A stretch of 59,181 nucleotides of DNA from contig JAPOWV010000043.1 in NCBI GenBank assembly GCA_026707445.1, forward strand, positions 1 to 59,181, given 5' to 3'. The notes below the pieces were generated by a model. It had not been told where the DNA came from. It did not search any database and saw only the letters and a list, made by a program, of their open reading frames with translations. The stretch is from Gammaproteobacteria bacterium. GTDB taxonomy: Bacteria; Pseudomonadota; Gammaproteobacteria; Steroidobacterales; Foliamicaceae. A program made the position numbers and the translations under genes. Shown in pieces: positions 8,520 through 17,731 of this stretch. The stretch's first letter is position 1; every line of letters begins with the position of its first letter.

Positions 8520-9599
8520 TCAGAAAACCCAGGAGAGTTGAACCGTTGCGAAAGTACTGCTTTCGCCGCTTCCGCCTCTGCCTGTCGTGTAGTCGCTGTC
8601 GCGCCCCCACTCCACGGCAAGCGTGAACGGCTCGGCGAGTTGCACGGAAACTATGGCAATCAGGCGCCGGGCGGGCAGTTCCAGCGCGAGCGCTTCCCGG
8701 GTCGCCTGGTAGCCGAGCGCCGCAGTGGCGTTCTTGCCGCCTGCTTCGAAGTCGTAGGCCGCTTCCAGCAGCCAGCTTGCCGGCTGGGCTCCGCGCCCGG
8801 CAAACTCCATTTCCCGGAAGGCGTAGGAATCGAGCGCGCCCACGTATTCCGCGATCAGCGTGGCGGCGCCGTAGCGCAGGGCGGCATGCGCCGACAGGCC
8901 GGCGATCCGGTCGGCGGGTCCCTCATTTGCGGTCGTGTACGCAAGCACGCCCAGCGCGTTCGCGGAATAGCTCAAATCGCTGGTAAGCGCCAGGTTCAGG
9001 GCCAGGCCGGTTTTCTCGCGCTCGGACGAAAAGGAAACGGCCGCTCCATAGCCGGCGACGCCGCTGTCCGATCCGAGATCGTCGTTCTTGCCGAAGCCGA
9101 ACAGGGTCGTCGTTAGCCCGCCGGAACTCCACCCGAGGCTAACGGCAATCTCATTGGTCTCGCCGAGCTCAAGCGTCAGCGGTTCCGAAAACATGCGCGT
9201 GTCGAAAACGCCGAACGGAAGAAACTGCTGGCCCGCGGAAACAGACCACGGCCCTTCCGGGGGGCCGAAGCGGAGGGTTGCGGTTTCCAGGAACGTTGCT
9301 TCGCTGCCGGGCACATTCTCCCTGTCGCTCAGGTCGGTGTGCTCGTAAAGGAAGCCCGCCTCCACCGCAGCCCAGTCGGTAATCGTCGCCGCCAGGCTCA
9401 AACCGACCTCCGATATGCCGGTATTGCTATATCCGTCCTCGTCTTCCGGGCGCGTATGCACCGAGTCCAGGTCGACATGGCCCCCGATTTCCAGCCATTC
9501 CGCGCCGGCCCGTTCGGACGTAACGCCCGACGCGTCCGCGCCCTGGGCAGCGCCATGGCAAAGCAGCAAACCAAGACAGGCCAGGCCAGGGTGCTTCAA
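8520..9599 (-). CDS. LbtU-like outer-membrane porin
   Basis: A beta-barrel outer-membrane protein of about 359 aa. Beta-strand-rich sequence and the segment FLPFGVFDTRMFSEPLTLEL (around residue 135) match the pattern of LbtU-type siderophore porins; the C-terminus ends in an aromatic-Phe strand (VQLSWVF) as expected for BAM-assembled barrels. I place the start at a TTG (9599) with GGAGG 8 nt upstream, because this yields a clean signal peptide (KHPGLACLGLLLCHGAAQG); the frame also opens at 9650 with no convincing site. Its 3' end lies 30 nt from the SDR stop (convergent). A role in substrate or siderophore passage is inferred from family only. Confidence 0.78.
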   Translation of the reverse strand: MKHPGLACLGLLLCHGAAQGADASGVTSERAGAEWLEIGGHVDLDSVHTRPEDEDGYSNTGISEVGLSLAATITDWAAVEAGFLYEHTDLSDRENVPGSEATFLETATLRFGPPEGPWSVSAGQQFLPFGVFDTRMFSEPLTLELGETNEIAVSLGWSSGGLTTTLFGFGKNDDLGSDSGVAGYGAAVSFSSEREKTGLALNLALTSDLSYSANALGVLAYTTANEGPADRIAGLSAHAALRYGAATLIAEYVGALDSYAFREMEFAGRGAQPASWLLEAAYDFEAGGKNATAALGYQATREALALELPARRLIAIVSVQLAEPFTLAVEWGRDSDYTTGRGGSGESSTFATVQLSWVF

Positions 9600-9659
9600 C
9601 TTCGTCGCCTCCGCGTCACGAACTCGCGCGCTTGCGGGCGTGCAGATCAATCAGGTCTT

Positions 9660-10031
9660 TCAGCCGCTGCAGCCTTGGCTTGTCATGAGGTGAAGGAGTG
9701 ACTCGTGGCGCGCGTGGGCCTGCATTCGCTCTCGGTGGTACTTGCCCCACCAGCGCGGGGGCCCGCCATCGCTGGGAGGCAATAAATTTACGTAACTGAA
9801 ATCGCCTCCCAGATCAATGGTCTCGTACCGGGCACCTCCGCCGGCCACTACACGGCCGCGCCTGCGCTTGTCTTGCGCATACACTTCCAACGCCTGCCGG
9901 GACCCGGAGAGTTCCGCGCGCAAGGCGCCGCAACCGTAGTCGGCGTAATCGTCGAGAAAGCCGGCCTGGTATTCGGCGTAAGCGCAGCCGCCAAGGACAA
10001 GGGCGGCGAACACTGTCAGATACTTCTTCAT
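9660..10031 (-). CDS. Small predicted lipoprotein
   Basis: A 123-aa protein with a lipoprotein signal (MKKYLTVFAALVLGGC; lipobox LGGC, Cys16). The mature part is hydrophilic and rich in Arg, Gly and Tyr, with a possible intramolecular disulfide pair (Cys in DYGCGAL and near the C-terminus). I do not recognise the family. It is on the same strand as the porin gene and about 60 nt upstream of it, so the two may be cotranscribed. The Cys after a typical signal is the main evidence that it is real. Confidence 0.72.
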   Translation of the reverse strand: MKKYLTVFAALVLGGCAYAEYQAGFLDDYADYGCGALRAELSGSRQALEVYAQDKRRRGRVVAGGGARYETIDLGGDFSYVNLLPPSDGGPPRWWGKYHRERMQAHARHESLLHLMTSQGCSG

Positions 10032-10166
10032 ATCCGGTCTCGGAGTGGCCGAAGGGTATTGGCCGGAAATTTGGGGGATCTCTTCCGGCGCCGAAAAATG
10101 CTAACACGCCGGCGGGGCAGGGGATAAAATTCGCGCTCCGATTGGGAGCTTGCCGGGAGACGGGCT

Positions 10167-10880
10167 ATGGCGATACGCATGCGGAACGTGGAATACGGCC
10201 ACGGGGACAAGGTTTTCGAGGCGCGGATGTACTGGGACGACGCGCGCGGGCCGGCGCCGGCGGTGGCGGTGGCGCATGCCTGGAGCGGGCGCGCCGAGCA
10301 CGAATGCGAGGCGGCGGAAAAGCTGGCCGGCGAAGGCTACGTGGGGATTGCGCTGGATGTCTACGGCAAGGGCGTTCTCGGACAGAGCGTCGAAGAGAAC
10401 ATGGCGCTGATGAACCCGCTGATCGAGGACCGGGCGCTTCTGCAGGCCCGCCTGCTGGCCGGGCTGGAATGCGCCGCGGCGCAGCCGGAAGTGGACGGCG
10501 GGAACATGGCCGCGATCGGCTATTGCTTCGGGGGCCTTTGCGTGCTGGACCTGGCGCGGGTTGGCGCTCCGGTGAAGGGGGTGGTCAGCCTGCACGGGCT
10601 GTTCAACCCGCCGGGGAACACCGAGGGCAATTCGATCAGTTCCAGGGTGCTGGTGCTGCACGGCTGGGCCGATCCCATGGTCCCGCCCGACACGGTATTG
10701 GGACTGGCCACGGAAATGACGGAAGCGGGCGCGGACTGGCAGATCCATGCCTACGGACATGCCCTGCACGGCTTTACCCATGATTCGCCTGCGCTGGCCG
10801 ACGGGATCGGCTACAGCGAGTCGGCGGACCGGCGGTCGTGGCAATCGGTGCTGAACTTCATGGCGGAACTGTTCGATTGA
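10167..10880 (+). CDS. Dienelactone hydrolase family protein
   Basis: A 237-aa cytoplasmic alpha/beta hydrolase with the dienelactone-hydrolase elbow GYCFGG, nucleophile Cys120. The acid is likely Asp in GWADPMVPP and the base His in ALHGFTH, which completes a Cys-Asp-His triad. These enzymes open lactones such as dienelactone, though many members have other substrates. The ATG at 10167 has a GGGAGA site at about 10155-10160. The stop is only 4 nt before the efp start, so the two may be cotranscribed. Family call strong; substrate unknown. Confidence 0.88.
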   Translation: MAIRMRNVEYGHGDKVFEARMYWDDARGPAPAVAVAHAWSGRAEHECEAAEKLAGEGYVGIALDVYGKGVLGQSVEENMALMNPLIEDRALLQARLLAGLECAAAQPEVDGGNMAAIGYCFGGLCVLDLARVGAPVKGVVSLHGLFNPPGNTEGNSISSRVLVLHGWADPMVPPDTVLGLATEMTEAGADWQIHAYGHALHGFTHDSPALADGIGYSESADRRSWQSVLNFMAELFD

Positions 10881-10884
10881 GGGC

Positions 10885-11448
10885 ATGGCTTCTTATTCGA
10901 CCAACGAGTTCAAGTCCGGGCTTAAGGTCATGCTGGGCGATGAGCCCTGCGCGATCCTCGGGACCGAATTCGTCAAGCCCGGCAAGGGCCAGGCGTTTAC
11001 CCGCGTCAAGCTCCGTTATCTCCGCACCGGCCGCGTGATCGAACGCAACTTCCGCTCCGGCGAATCGATTCCCGCGGCCGACGTGGTCGACCGCGAAATG
11101 GACTACCTGTACAGCACCGGGGACGAATGGGTGTTCATGGACGCGGAGACGTACGAGCAGTACGAAGCGAACGAAGCGGCCATGGGGGGCTGCGAACGCT
11201 GGCTGGTGGATCAGAGCCGCTGCCGCGTCACGCTGTTCAACGGCGCTCCGTTGACGGTCACGCCGCCGAATTTCGTCGAATTGAAGGTCACGCAGTCCGA
11301 CCCCGGAATGAAGGGCGACACCGCCACCGGGGGCGTCAAGCCGGCGACCCTGGAGACCGGGGCCGTCGTGCGCGTGCCGTTGTTCGTGGAAGCAGGCGCG
11401 GTGATCAAGGTGGACACGCGCACCGGGGAGTACATCGGCCGCGCCTGA
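10885..11448 (+). CDS. efp: Elongation factor P
   Basis: A 187-aa EF-P with full length and three-domain layout. It begins [20 protein letters not shown] and carries Lys34 in the tip loop (KPGKGQAF), the residue that is beta-lysylated by EpmA in Escherichia coli and lets EF-P rescue ribosomes stalled at polyproline. The C-terminal OB domain ends [12 protein letters not shown]. EpmA and EpmB are not in this window. The proline-rich microproteins at 50.8-51.1 kb and the proline-rich stretches of other genes here would be natural EF-P clients. It is convergent with psd, 6 nt between stops. Confidence 0.97.
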   Translation: MASYSTNEFKSGLKVMLGDEPCAILGTEFVKPGKGQAFTRVKLRYLRTGRVIERNFRSGESIPAADVVDREMDYLYSTGDEWVFMDAETYEQYEANEAAMGGCERWLVDQSRCRVTLFNGAPLTVTPPNFVELKVTQSDPGMKGDTATGGVKPATLETGAVVRVPLFVEAGAVIKVDTRTGEYIGRA

Positions 11449-11454
11449 CGCGGG

Positions 11455-12327
11455 TCAGACTTCGGCGGGCAACCGTTGTCCCAGGGCCTGACCGCAGCGG
11501 ACCTCTTCCACGGCTTTGCGCTCGGGCAGCCAGGCAAGCAGGTCCCGCGTCGCCGCCAGCACCACCGTGGAGCCGAGATTGAAGTGTGCGAGGTAGTCGC
11601 CGCGTTCGCACTTCGCCCCGCGCGGGCCGGGGAACCTCCAGCGGGTCGGCACCGGCGGAATGCTTGCGTCGGTGCGGATATCGAATGCGGTGCTGATGGA
11701 GCCGACATTGAGCGCGCCGATCATGACCACGCAGAACTTCCCTGCGCCGGTGTCGAAGTGCAGCGCCACCCGCTCGTTGGTCGCCAGCACCGCGGGCGCC
11801 GCATCGATGATTGCGGGGTTGACCGACAGCCGCCTTCCGGGCAGGTACACCACTTCGCGCAACTGGCCGCCAAGTGGCATGCGCACCCTGTGATAATCCG
11901 ACGGCCGTAGGTAGATGACCGCCACATGACCGTCCTCGTAAGGCCCGGCGCAATTCGCGCCGCCCAGCAAATCCTCCATGGAGTACCCGACTCCCTTTGC
12001 CTGCGTGCCTGACGTGCCGTTGACCTCCCCGATTTGCGTCAGCAGGCCGTCGGCGGGACAAACGACGCATTCCTCGCCGTTTTCCGGAATTCGGGCGCCA
12101 GCCTTAAGTTCGCGAGAGAAGAAATCGGCAAGGCTGGCATATCCATGGGGCACTGGCCTGGCGGCCTCGTCCCGGTTGATGGAAAAGAGCCAGGCAAAGG
12201 TCCGAATCAGCACGCCCCCCGGTCCCCTGAATCGCGAAACGCGCGCCGCCAGGCGGCTCAGCGTCAGCAGCGGCAGAATGAAGTGCAGGCGTACAAGCAG
12301 TCGGGCAAGCAAGGTCGATCGCCTCAA
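11455..12327 (-). CDS. psd: Phosphatidylserine decarboxylase proenzyme
   Basis: A 290-aa membrane-associated decarboxylase that makes phosphatidylethanolamine. The self-cleavage site LGST (FNLGSTVVLA, about residue 255) yields the pyruvoyl-bearing alpha chain; the conserved LRPSDYHRVRMP segment (about 141-152) and CPADG (about 89-93) are also present. The N-terminus LLVRLHFILPLLTLSRLA is the usual membrane-binding helix. The assigned start is a TTG (12327) with no clear ribosome site, so the true start may lie a few codons away. It is divergent from prmB with about 60 bp between. Confidence 0.95.
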   Translation of the reverse strand: MRRSTLLARLLVRLHFILPLLTLSRLAARVSRFRGPGGVLIRTFAWLFSINRDEAARPVPHGYASLADFFSRELKAGARIPENGEECVVCPADGLLTQIGEVNGTSGTQAKGVGYSMEDLLGGANCAGPYEDGHVAVIYLRPSDYHRVRMPLGGQLREVVYLPGRRLSVNPAIIDAAPAVLATNERVALHFDTGAGKFCVVMIGALNVGSISTAFDIRTDASIPPVPTRWRFPGPRGAKCERGDYLAHFNLGSTVVLAATRDLLAWLPERKAVEEVRCGQALGQRLPAEV

Positions 12328-12388
12328 GCGGGACCGCCGATTGTAGCCTTGGCGAGCCGATATCCTTCGAAGATTTCGTTGTCCAACG

Positions 12389-13237
12389 ATGCGCTTTTGT
12401 GACCTTGTCGATGAGTTGGCCGCCCGCCTGGCGGGCGGGCGGGTTCATTTCGGCCACGGCATGGGCAGTGCCGAGGAGGAGGCCCTGGCGCTCGCGAACT
12501 TCGTTTGCCGGTCGGGCTTGTGGCAGCGCCGCCCGCTGCTCGGGCGGCGCGTGTCGGCGGCCGCCCGGATGCGGGCGCGGGCATTGGTCTTTGCGCGCGT
12601 GTCGCGCCGTCTGCCGCTGGCCTACCTGACCCGCGAGGCCTGGTTTGCGGGGATGCGCTTTTATGTCGACAAGCGCGTCTGCATTCCGCGCTCGCCGCTG
12701 GCCGAACTGATCGAGGCCGGTTTTGCGCCCTGGCTGAATCCGGGCCGAGTGCGCCGGATCATCGATCTCTGTACCGGTTCGGGCTGCATCGCCGCTGCCT
12801 GCGCGTTCGCCTTTCCGGAAGCCGAAGTCGTGGCCACCGATCTGTCGCCGGCATCCCTGTCGGTGGCCGAGCGCAATGTGCGCCGGCTTGGCCTGGCAGG
12901 CCGCGTCGAGCTTCGCATGGGAGACCTTTTCGCCGACGCTCAGGGGAAGTTTGATCTCATCATCGCCAATCCGCCCTATGTGCCTGCCGGCGCGTACGGT
13001 TCCCTGCCGCGTGAGTATCGTCATGAGCCGCGCATGGCGCTGGCGGCCGGCGCCGACGGGCTGGCGGTGGCATCCCGCATCCTCGAGGAAATGCCGGCTT
13101 ATCTCGCCGAGGGCGGCCTGCTTGCGCTGGAGGTCGGAGAGGTGGCGGACGAGCTCGCGGCGTTGCACCCCGAACTACCGTTCCTCTGGCCTTCGCTGGA
13201 AAGAGGCGGGGAGGGCGTACTGCTGCTTCGCGCGTAG
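12389..13237 (+). CDS. prmB: Ribosomal protein L3 N5-glutamine methyltransferase
   Basis: A 282-aa HemK-family methyltransferase. The catalytic motif IANPPYVP (about residues 190-197) binds the target glutamine side chain; the SAM motif is IDLCTGSGCIA (about 127-137). I choose PrmB over PrmC because of the N-terminal HFGHGMGSAEEEAL segment, which matches the PrmB-type FGHG signature, and because prmB neighbours aroC in many gammaproteobacteria (aroC is nearby here but on the other strand). It methylates Gln of ribosomal protein L3. The stop codon abuts the accD stop (convergent, 2 nt between). Confidence 0.9.
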   Translation: MRFCDLVDELAARLAGGRVHFGHGMGSAEEEALALANFVCRSGLWQRRPLLGRRVSAAARMRARALVFARVSRRLPLAYLTREAWFAGMRFYVDKRVCIPRSPLAELIEAGFAPWLNPGRVRRIIDLCTGSGCIAAACAFAFPEAEVVATDLSPASLSVAERNVRRLGLAGRVELRMGDLFADAQGKFDLIIANPPYVPAGAYGSLPREYRHEPRMALAAGADGLAVASRILEEMPAYLAEGGLLALEVGEVADELAALHPELPFLWPSLERGGEGVLLLRA

Positions 13238-13239
13238 GG

Positions 13240-14106
13240 TTATTCGGGGGGTGGTTTATTGAGCAGCTTGGCCAGCAGCCGGGCGATCTCCAGGCGCATC
13301 ACGCGCCGGTCCAGGATCATGTCCAGGGCGCCATGCTCGAGAAGGAACTCGGCGCGCTGAAATCCTTCGGGGAGGTCTTCGCGGACTGTTTGCTTGATTA
13401 CGCGCGGGCCGGCAAAACCGATCAGCGCGCCGGGCTCGGCGATCACGATATCGCCCTGCATCGCCAGGCTTGCGGACACGCCGCCCATCGTGGGATTGGT
13501 GAGAATCGAAATATAGGGGAGGCCGGACTGCGCAAGCGCATGCAGCGCGGCGGTCACCTTGGACAACTGCATCAGCGAGAAAAGGGCCTCCTGCATGCGC
13601 GCGCCCCCGGAGGCGGAAAAGTTCACCAGGGGCATGCGATGTTCGCGGCAATAGTTTGCGGCGCGGACGAATTTTTCGCCTACCACCGAACCCATGGAAC
13701 CGCCCATGAAGGCGAACTCGAACGCGCTGGCCACCAGCGGCTGCCCGTACAGCTTGCCGGTCATGGTCACCAGTGCTTCAAGCTCGCCACTGCTGTCCCT
13801 GGCCTGCGCGACCCGATCAGGGTAACGCTTGGTGTCCCTGAACTTCAGCGGGTCCTTGGGCTGAAGCCGGGGGGTAAGCTCTCTGGCCGAGTTGCTGTCC
13901 AGGAACAACTCGAGCCTTCGCCTGGCTCCGAGGCGCATGTGATGCTCGCACTTGGGACACACATGCTGAATTCGCTCCACCTCGGTTCGGTAAAGCTGCG
14001 TTCCGCAAGCATCGCACTTGACCCAAACGCCTTCCGGCACGGTCTTCTTGGGCCGTCGCGTCGTGATCCGCGACGGCATTAATCTCCGTAGCCAGGAAAT
14101 CGCCAT
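13240..14106 (-). CDS. accD: Acetyl-CoA carboxylase carboxyltransferase subunit beta
   Basis: A 288-aa biotin-dependent carboxyltransferase beta subunit, which with AccA transfers the carboxyl group from carboxybiotin to acetyl-CoA for fatty acid synthesis. The N-terminal four-cysteine zinc ribbon is visible (CDAC near residue 32 and CPKC near 51), and the core contains [12 protein letters not shown] and [13 protein letters not shown]. It is the last gene of the minus-strand run aroC, asd, FimV-like, truA, accD; truA ends 17 nt upstream. The trpF and folC genes that often flank accD in relatives are absent here. Confidence 0.96.
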   Translation of the reverse strand: MAISWLRRLMPSRITTRRPKKTVPEGVWVKCDACGTQLYRTEVERIQHVCPKCEHHMRLGARRRLELFLDSNSARELTPRLQPKDPLKFRDTKRYPDRVAQARDSSGELEALVTMTGKLYGQPLVASAFEFAFMGGSMGSVVGEKFVRAANYCREHRMPLVNFSASGGARMQEALFSLMQLSKVTAALHALAQSGLPYISILTNPTMGGVSASLAMQGDIVIAEPGALIGFAGPRVIKQTVREDLPEGFQRAEFLLEHGALDMILDRRVMRLEIARLLAKLLNKPPPE

Positions 14107-14123
14107 AAGACTTTGATTTTAGC

Positions 14124-14933
14124 CTAAATATCTTTCGTTATTCGGGAAAGCGTTTCGAGACCAGCCGGGTTTCGTTCGGGCAACAGCTCCGGTGGATACT
14201 CGATCCGTTGAAGGTACAGGCCCTGGGGAGGCGCGGCCGGTCCCGCTGCTTCGCGGCTGCGCGCCTCGAGGATCCGGGCAAACCAGGCGGCCGTCTCGCG
14301 GCCGCGCCCGACGAGCGCCAGCGATCCGGCGATGTTCCTCACCATCCGCTGCAGGAAGCCGTTTGCCCGGCAAACGACCCAAACGCGTTGTCCTTCGCGG
14401 CGCACCCATATGTCCATGACCCTGCGCACCGGCGACCGCGCCTGGCAGTGGGCGGCCCGGAACGAGCTGAAATTGTGTTCGCCGGCCAGCACCTGCGCCG
14501 CACGGTCCATCGCCTTGTCGTCCAGCGGGTCGCGGATCAGCCAGGCCCGATTGCGCTCGAGAGCCGAGCGTACGCTGCGGTTCAGGATCAGGTAGGCGTA
14601 CGTGCGCGAGAGCGCCGAGTGGCGCGCATGGAATTCGCCCGCCACTTCACGAACCCAGAGCAGGTTGATGTCGTCGGGCAGGTAGGTATTCGCGCCGAAC
14701 AGCCAGTCGCGCCGGCTCCGCCGGGCACTCGTCTCGAAGTGCGCGACCTGCTCGATAGCGTGAACTCCTGCGTCGGTACGCCCGGCGCCCATGCATCGCA
14801 CCTGTTCATCGGCCACCCGGCTGAGCGCCCGGTTGACGGCATCCTGAACATTGGGACTGGCGCTTTGCGACTGCCAGCCGTGTAAGCCGCTGCCGTCGTA
14901 TTCCAGCCCCACGGCGAGCCGTGCGCGGCTCAT
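14124..14933 (-). CDS. truA: tRNA pseudouridine(38-40) synthase
   Basis: A 269-aa pseudouridine synthase that modifies positions 38-40 in the anticodon arm. The catalytic Asp lies in GRTDAGVHA (about residues 52-60); the N-terminus LAVGLEYDGSGLHGWQSQ and FLQRMVRNIAGSL are typical. The ATG overlaps the stop of the upstream FimV-like gene by 4 nt (ATGA), showing translational coupling. The position between the asd/FimV-like genes and accD follows the common gammaproteobacterial order. Confidence 0.96.
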   Translation of the reverse strand: MSRARLAVGLEYDGSGLHGWQSQSASPNVQDAVNRALSRVADEQVRCMGAGRTDAGVHAIEQVAHFETSARRSRRDWLFGANTYLPDDINLLWVREVAGEFHARHSALSRTYAYLILNRSVRSALERNRAWLIRDPLDDKAMDRAAQVLAGEHNFSSFRAAHCQARSPVRRVMDIWVRREGQRVWVVCRANGFLQRMVRNIAGSLALVGRGRETAAWFARILEARSREAAGPAAPPQGLYLQRIEYPPELLPERNPAGLETLSRITKDI

Positions 14934-15436
14934 GCTCCCCCGGAATTCTCCGGCCCGAGTCTTTGGCGCATCCGGCGCAGCGCCTCGGCGAGTTCCTCGG
15001 CGTTCTCGCCCTCGCGGGCTTCGACGATATGGGCGAGGACCTCAAGCGTGTCGGCGTCCCGGCCCATTTCTTCAAGCGCCCGCGCCAGGTCCATGTAGTT
15101 CTCGGGATCGAGTTCGCTCATCGCGTCCGCCAGGGCGGCATCGGGCCCCACCGTGATTTCGTCGTCGGCTGGTTCCGGCTTCTCTGATTCCGCCTTCCCG
15201 CCATGCTGACCCTGCGCAGCATCATCGTTTTTCCCGGAACCGGCGCCGGAGAATCCCCGGACCAGGCGCCGTGGGCCGAAAATGATCACTGCAAGAACCG
15301 TAAAGACCAGCGCGGCGGTAAGCAGCGGCACGCCCCAGAGGACCCACGGAGAGAACAGTCCTTCCTGCGGAACCGCGGGCGAGATCAGGAGCGCAATGAA
15401 CAGCGAAACGGCCAGTGTTGCGATTCTGCCTTTCAT
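14930..15436 (-). CDS. Short membrane protein at the FimV position (FimV C-domain-like)
   Basis: A 168-aa protein with an N-terminal hydrophobic segment (about residues 5-22), a second membrane segment (about 33-53, LLTAALVFTVLAVIIFG) followed by basic residues, an acidic/Lys linker (about 60-95), and a C-terminal helical domain with LARALEEMGRDADTLEVLA. That helical domain resembles the C-terminal domain of FimV (LA.AYI.MGD pattern). The gene sits exactly between asd and truA, where fimV is found in many gammaproteobacteria, but lacks the large peptidoglycan-binding LysM part and long acidic region. I infer a reduced FimV-like protein with a polar or envelope role; alternatively an unrelated TPR-like protein. 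Its start is 11 nt after the asd stop. Confidence 0.7.
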   Translation of the reverse strand: MKGRIATLAVSLFIALLISPAVPQEGLFSPWVLWGVPLLTAALVFTVLAVIIFGPRRLVRGFSGAGSGKNDDAAQGQHGGKAESEKPEPADDEITVGPDAALADAMSELDPENYMDLARALEEMGRDADTLEVLAHIVEAREGENAEELAEALRRMRQRLGPENSGGA

Positions 15437-15447
15437 GGCGGGGCCTG

Positions 15448-16527
15448 CTAACCCGATGCGTCGTCCCGAATCAGGAGCTCCGCGATCTGCACGGCGTTGA
15501 GCGCGGCCCCCTTGCGCACGTTGTCCGCCACAACCCAGAAACTGAGGCCCTGTTCATGCGAGATGTCCTTGCGCACCCTGCCCACGAACACGGCGTCCGA
15601 GCGGCTCGCGTCGATGCCGGGAGTGGGATAACCGCCGGCGCGGTCCTGGCTCATGACGACCACCCCTCGTGCGGCCCGAAACAGCCTGAGCGCCTCGTCG
15701 ACGGCGACCCTGCGCTTCAGCTCCACGGTGACGGCCTCGGAATGTCCGAAGAAAACGGGCACGCGCACCGCCGTGGCGCTGATGCGCAGGTCGTCGTCGC
15801 CCAGGATCTTGCGGGTCTCCCAGACCATCTTCATTTCTTCCTTCGTATAGCCGTTGGCCTGAAAATCGTCGATATGCGGCACCGCGTTGAAGGCCGCGCT
15901 GGGCGCCGACGCCGCGGGAAGCTGCCCCCCGTTTGCGGGCGGTTCCGCCTCCCCGTCTTCAGCCGGTTCTTCCGGGCGGCCCTTGCCGGCCATCATGTCG
16001 GCCGTGTGCCTGACCAGGTCCTCCATCGCCTGGCGGCCGGCACCGGAAACCGCCTGGTAGGTGGCCACGCTGATCCTGTCGATGCCGATCGCGTCGTACA
16101 GGGGCTTCAGCGCAACGACGAGCTGGATCGTCGAGCAATTGGGGTTGGCCACGATGCCGCGTTCGCGGCATTCGGCCAGGGCCGAGGGATTGACCTCGGG
16201 CACGACCAGCGGCACGTCGTCGTCATAGCGAAAGGCCGACGAGTTGTCGATCACGATCGCTCCCCGGGCGGCGGCGCGCGGTGCATGCTCGATCGCGGTT
16301 CCCGCGCCGGCCGAGAACAGCGCGAAGTGCACGCCGGAGAAGTCGAAGTCGTTCAGCGCCTGAACCGCAACCTGGCGTTCGCCGAATTCCACGGTCTTGC
16401 CGACCGACCGTTCGCTGGCGACCGCGTGTAGCTGGTCCACGGGAAACTCGCGCTGCGCGAGGATCTGCATCATGGTCTCGCCCACGAGCCCTGTGGCGCC
16501 GACCACAGCGACGTTGTAGCCGTTCAT
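15448..16527 (-). CDS. asd: Aspartate-semialdehyde dehydrogenase
   Basis: A 359-aa NADPH-dependent enzyme that reduces aspartyl phosphate to aspartate semialdehyde for lysine, threonine, methionine and diaminopimelate. The cofactor loop is GATGLVGETM, the catalytic Cys is in NPNCSTIQ (about residue 130), and the active-site His is in the VPVFFGHSEAV segment. Compared with the usual ~340 residues, it carries a Pro/Glu/Ala-rich insertion of about 25 residues (near 180-205, coordinates about 15894-15990) before the FNAVPHID segment, which is probably a surface loop. It lies 1 nt after the aroC stop. Confidence 0.96.
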   Translation of the reverse strand: MNGYNVAVVGATGLVGETMMQILAQREFPVDQLHAVASERSVGKTVEFGERQVAVQALNDFDFSGVHFALFSAGAGTAIEHAPRAAARGAIVIDNSSAFRYDDDVPLVVPEVNPSALAECRERGIVANPNCSTIQLVVALKPLYDAIGIDRISVATYQAVSGAGRQAMEDLVRHTADMMAGKGRPEEPAEDGEAEPPANGGQLPAASAPSAAFNAVPHIDDFQANGYTKEEMKMVWETRKILGDDDLRISATAVRVPVFFGHSEAVTVELKRRVAVDEALRLFRAARGVVVMSQDRAGGYPTPGIDASRSDAVFVGRVRKDISHEQGLSFWVVADNVRKGAALNAVQIAELLIRDDASG

Positions 16528-16528
16528 G

Positions 16529-17650
16529 TCAGCCCCGCGCGGTCCGCGCCGCGGCGGCCGGGCGAGCGCCCGCGGCAGCCTGCCGGTCGACGTCGCCGCA
16601 TTGCGCGCGGTCGCGGAGGTAATGGTCCATGAGCGTGATCGCCAGCATCGCTTCGGCGATCGGCGTGGCGCGCAGTCCCACGCAGGGATCGTGCCTCCCG
16701 CCGGTGCTGATCTCGGTGGCCGCGCCGCCGCGGGTGACCGTGGCGCCCTTCTTGCGGATGCTGGAGGTGGGCTTCATCGCGATGCTTACCAGCAGGTCCT
16801 GTCCGGACGAAATGCCGCCCAGCGTGCCCCCGGCGTCGTTCTTGAGGAAGCCGCCGGGCGCAATCTCGTCGCGATGCTCCGAACCGCGCTGTTCCACTGC
16901 CGCGAAGCCGGCGCCGAATTCCACGCCCTTGACCGCGTTGATGCTCATCAGCGCGTGCGCGATCACGGCCTCGAGCTTGTCGAACACGGGTTCGCCGAGC
17001 CCGGGCGGCACTCCGCGGGCGCACACGTTGATCCGCGCGCCGATCGAGTCGCCCGCCAGCCTCAGTTCGTCCATGAATGACTCCAGTTCCTTCAGGCGGG
17101 CGGGGTCGCCGCAGAAGAACGGGTTGTCGTTGATGATCTCGGGGTTCGGGCACTCCAGCCGGATCGGTCCGAGTTGCGCCACGTAGCCGAAGATCGTGAT
17201 GCCCGCCCGCTCGCTCAAGTACTTGCGTGCAATCGCTCCGCCGGCGACCCGCATGGCCGTCTCGCGGGCTGAGGCGCGTCCCCCTCCGCGGTAGTCGCGG
17301 AGGCCGTACTTCTGCTGGTAGCTGAAATCGGCGTGCCCGGGACGGAACTTGTCTTTGATGGCCGAGTAATCGCGGGGCCGCTGATCGGTGTTCTCGATCA
17401 TCAGCCCGATCGGCGTGCCGGTGGTCACGCCCTCGAAGACCCCCGACAGGATCCGCACCTGGTCCGCCTCCTTGCGTTGCGAAGTATGGCGCGAGCGCCC
17501 GGGACGCCGCCGGTCCAGGTCGCCCTGTATGTCCGCTTCGCATAATTCCATGCCGGGCGGGCAGCCGTCCACGATGGCGCCCAGCGCCGGGCCGTGGCTC
17601 TCGCCGTAAGTCGTGACGCTGAACAGGCGTCCTATGGTGTTGCCGGACAT
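16529..17650 (-). CDS. aroC: Chorismate synthase
   Basis: A 373-aa FMN-dependent enzyme that converts EPSP to chorismate, the last shared step of aromatic amino acid synthesis. Recognised from [19 protein letters not shown] at the N-terminus, RPGHADFSY (about residue 105) and [19 protein letters not shown] (about 123-141). It heads the minus-strand operon that continues into asd, the FimV-like gene, truA and accD. The C-terminal Ala/Arg-rich tail is low complexity. The 81-bp divergent gap to the SPOR gene should hold its promoter. Confidence 0.97.
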   Translation of the reverse strand: MSGNTIGRLFSVTTYGESHGPALGAIVDGCPPGMELCEADIQGDLDRRRPGRSRHTSQRKEADQVRILSGVFEGVTTGTPIGLMIENTDQRPRDYSAIKDKFRPGHADFSYQQKYGLRDYRGGGRASARETAMRVAGGAIARKYLSERAGITIFGYVAQLGPIRLECPNPEIINDNPFFCGDPARLKELESFMDELRLAGDSIGARINVCARGVPPGLGEPVFDKLEAVIAHALMSINAVKGVEFGAGFAAVEQRGSEHRDEIAPGGFLKNDAGGTLGGISSGQDLLVSIAMKPTSSIRKKGATVTRGGAATEISTGGRHDPCVGLRATPIAEAMLAITLMDHYLRDRAQCGDVDRQAAAGARPAAAARTARG

Positions 17651-17717
17651 GCCGTAATCTGCAGGATGTGGGCGAAAAACCTTATTTTACGCCCGCGCCT
17701 CCCGCCCGGCGCCCGCA

Positions 17718-17723
17718 TATAAT
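17718..17723 (+). promoter_or_regulatory. Consensus -10 box just upstream of the SPOR gene
   Basis: TATAAT lies 8 nt before the ATG of the SPOR-domain gene (17732). A transcript starting about 7 nt downstream of the box would begin at or next to the ATG, so the mRNA could be leaderless. No good -35 is visible in the GC-rich sequence upstream. Inference only. Confidence 0.4.
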
Positions 17724-17731
17724 TCACTGCA

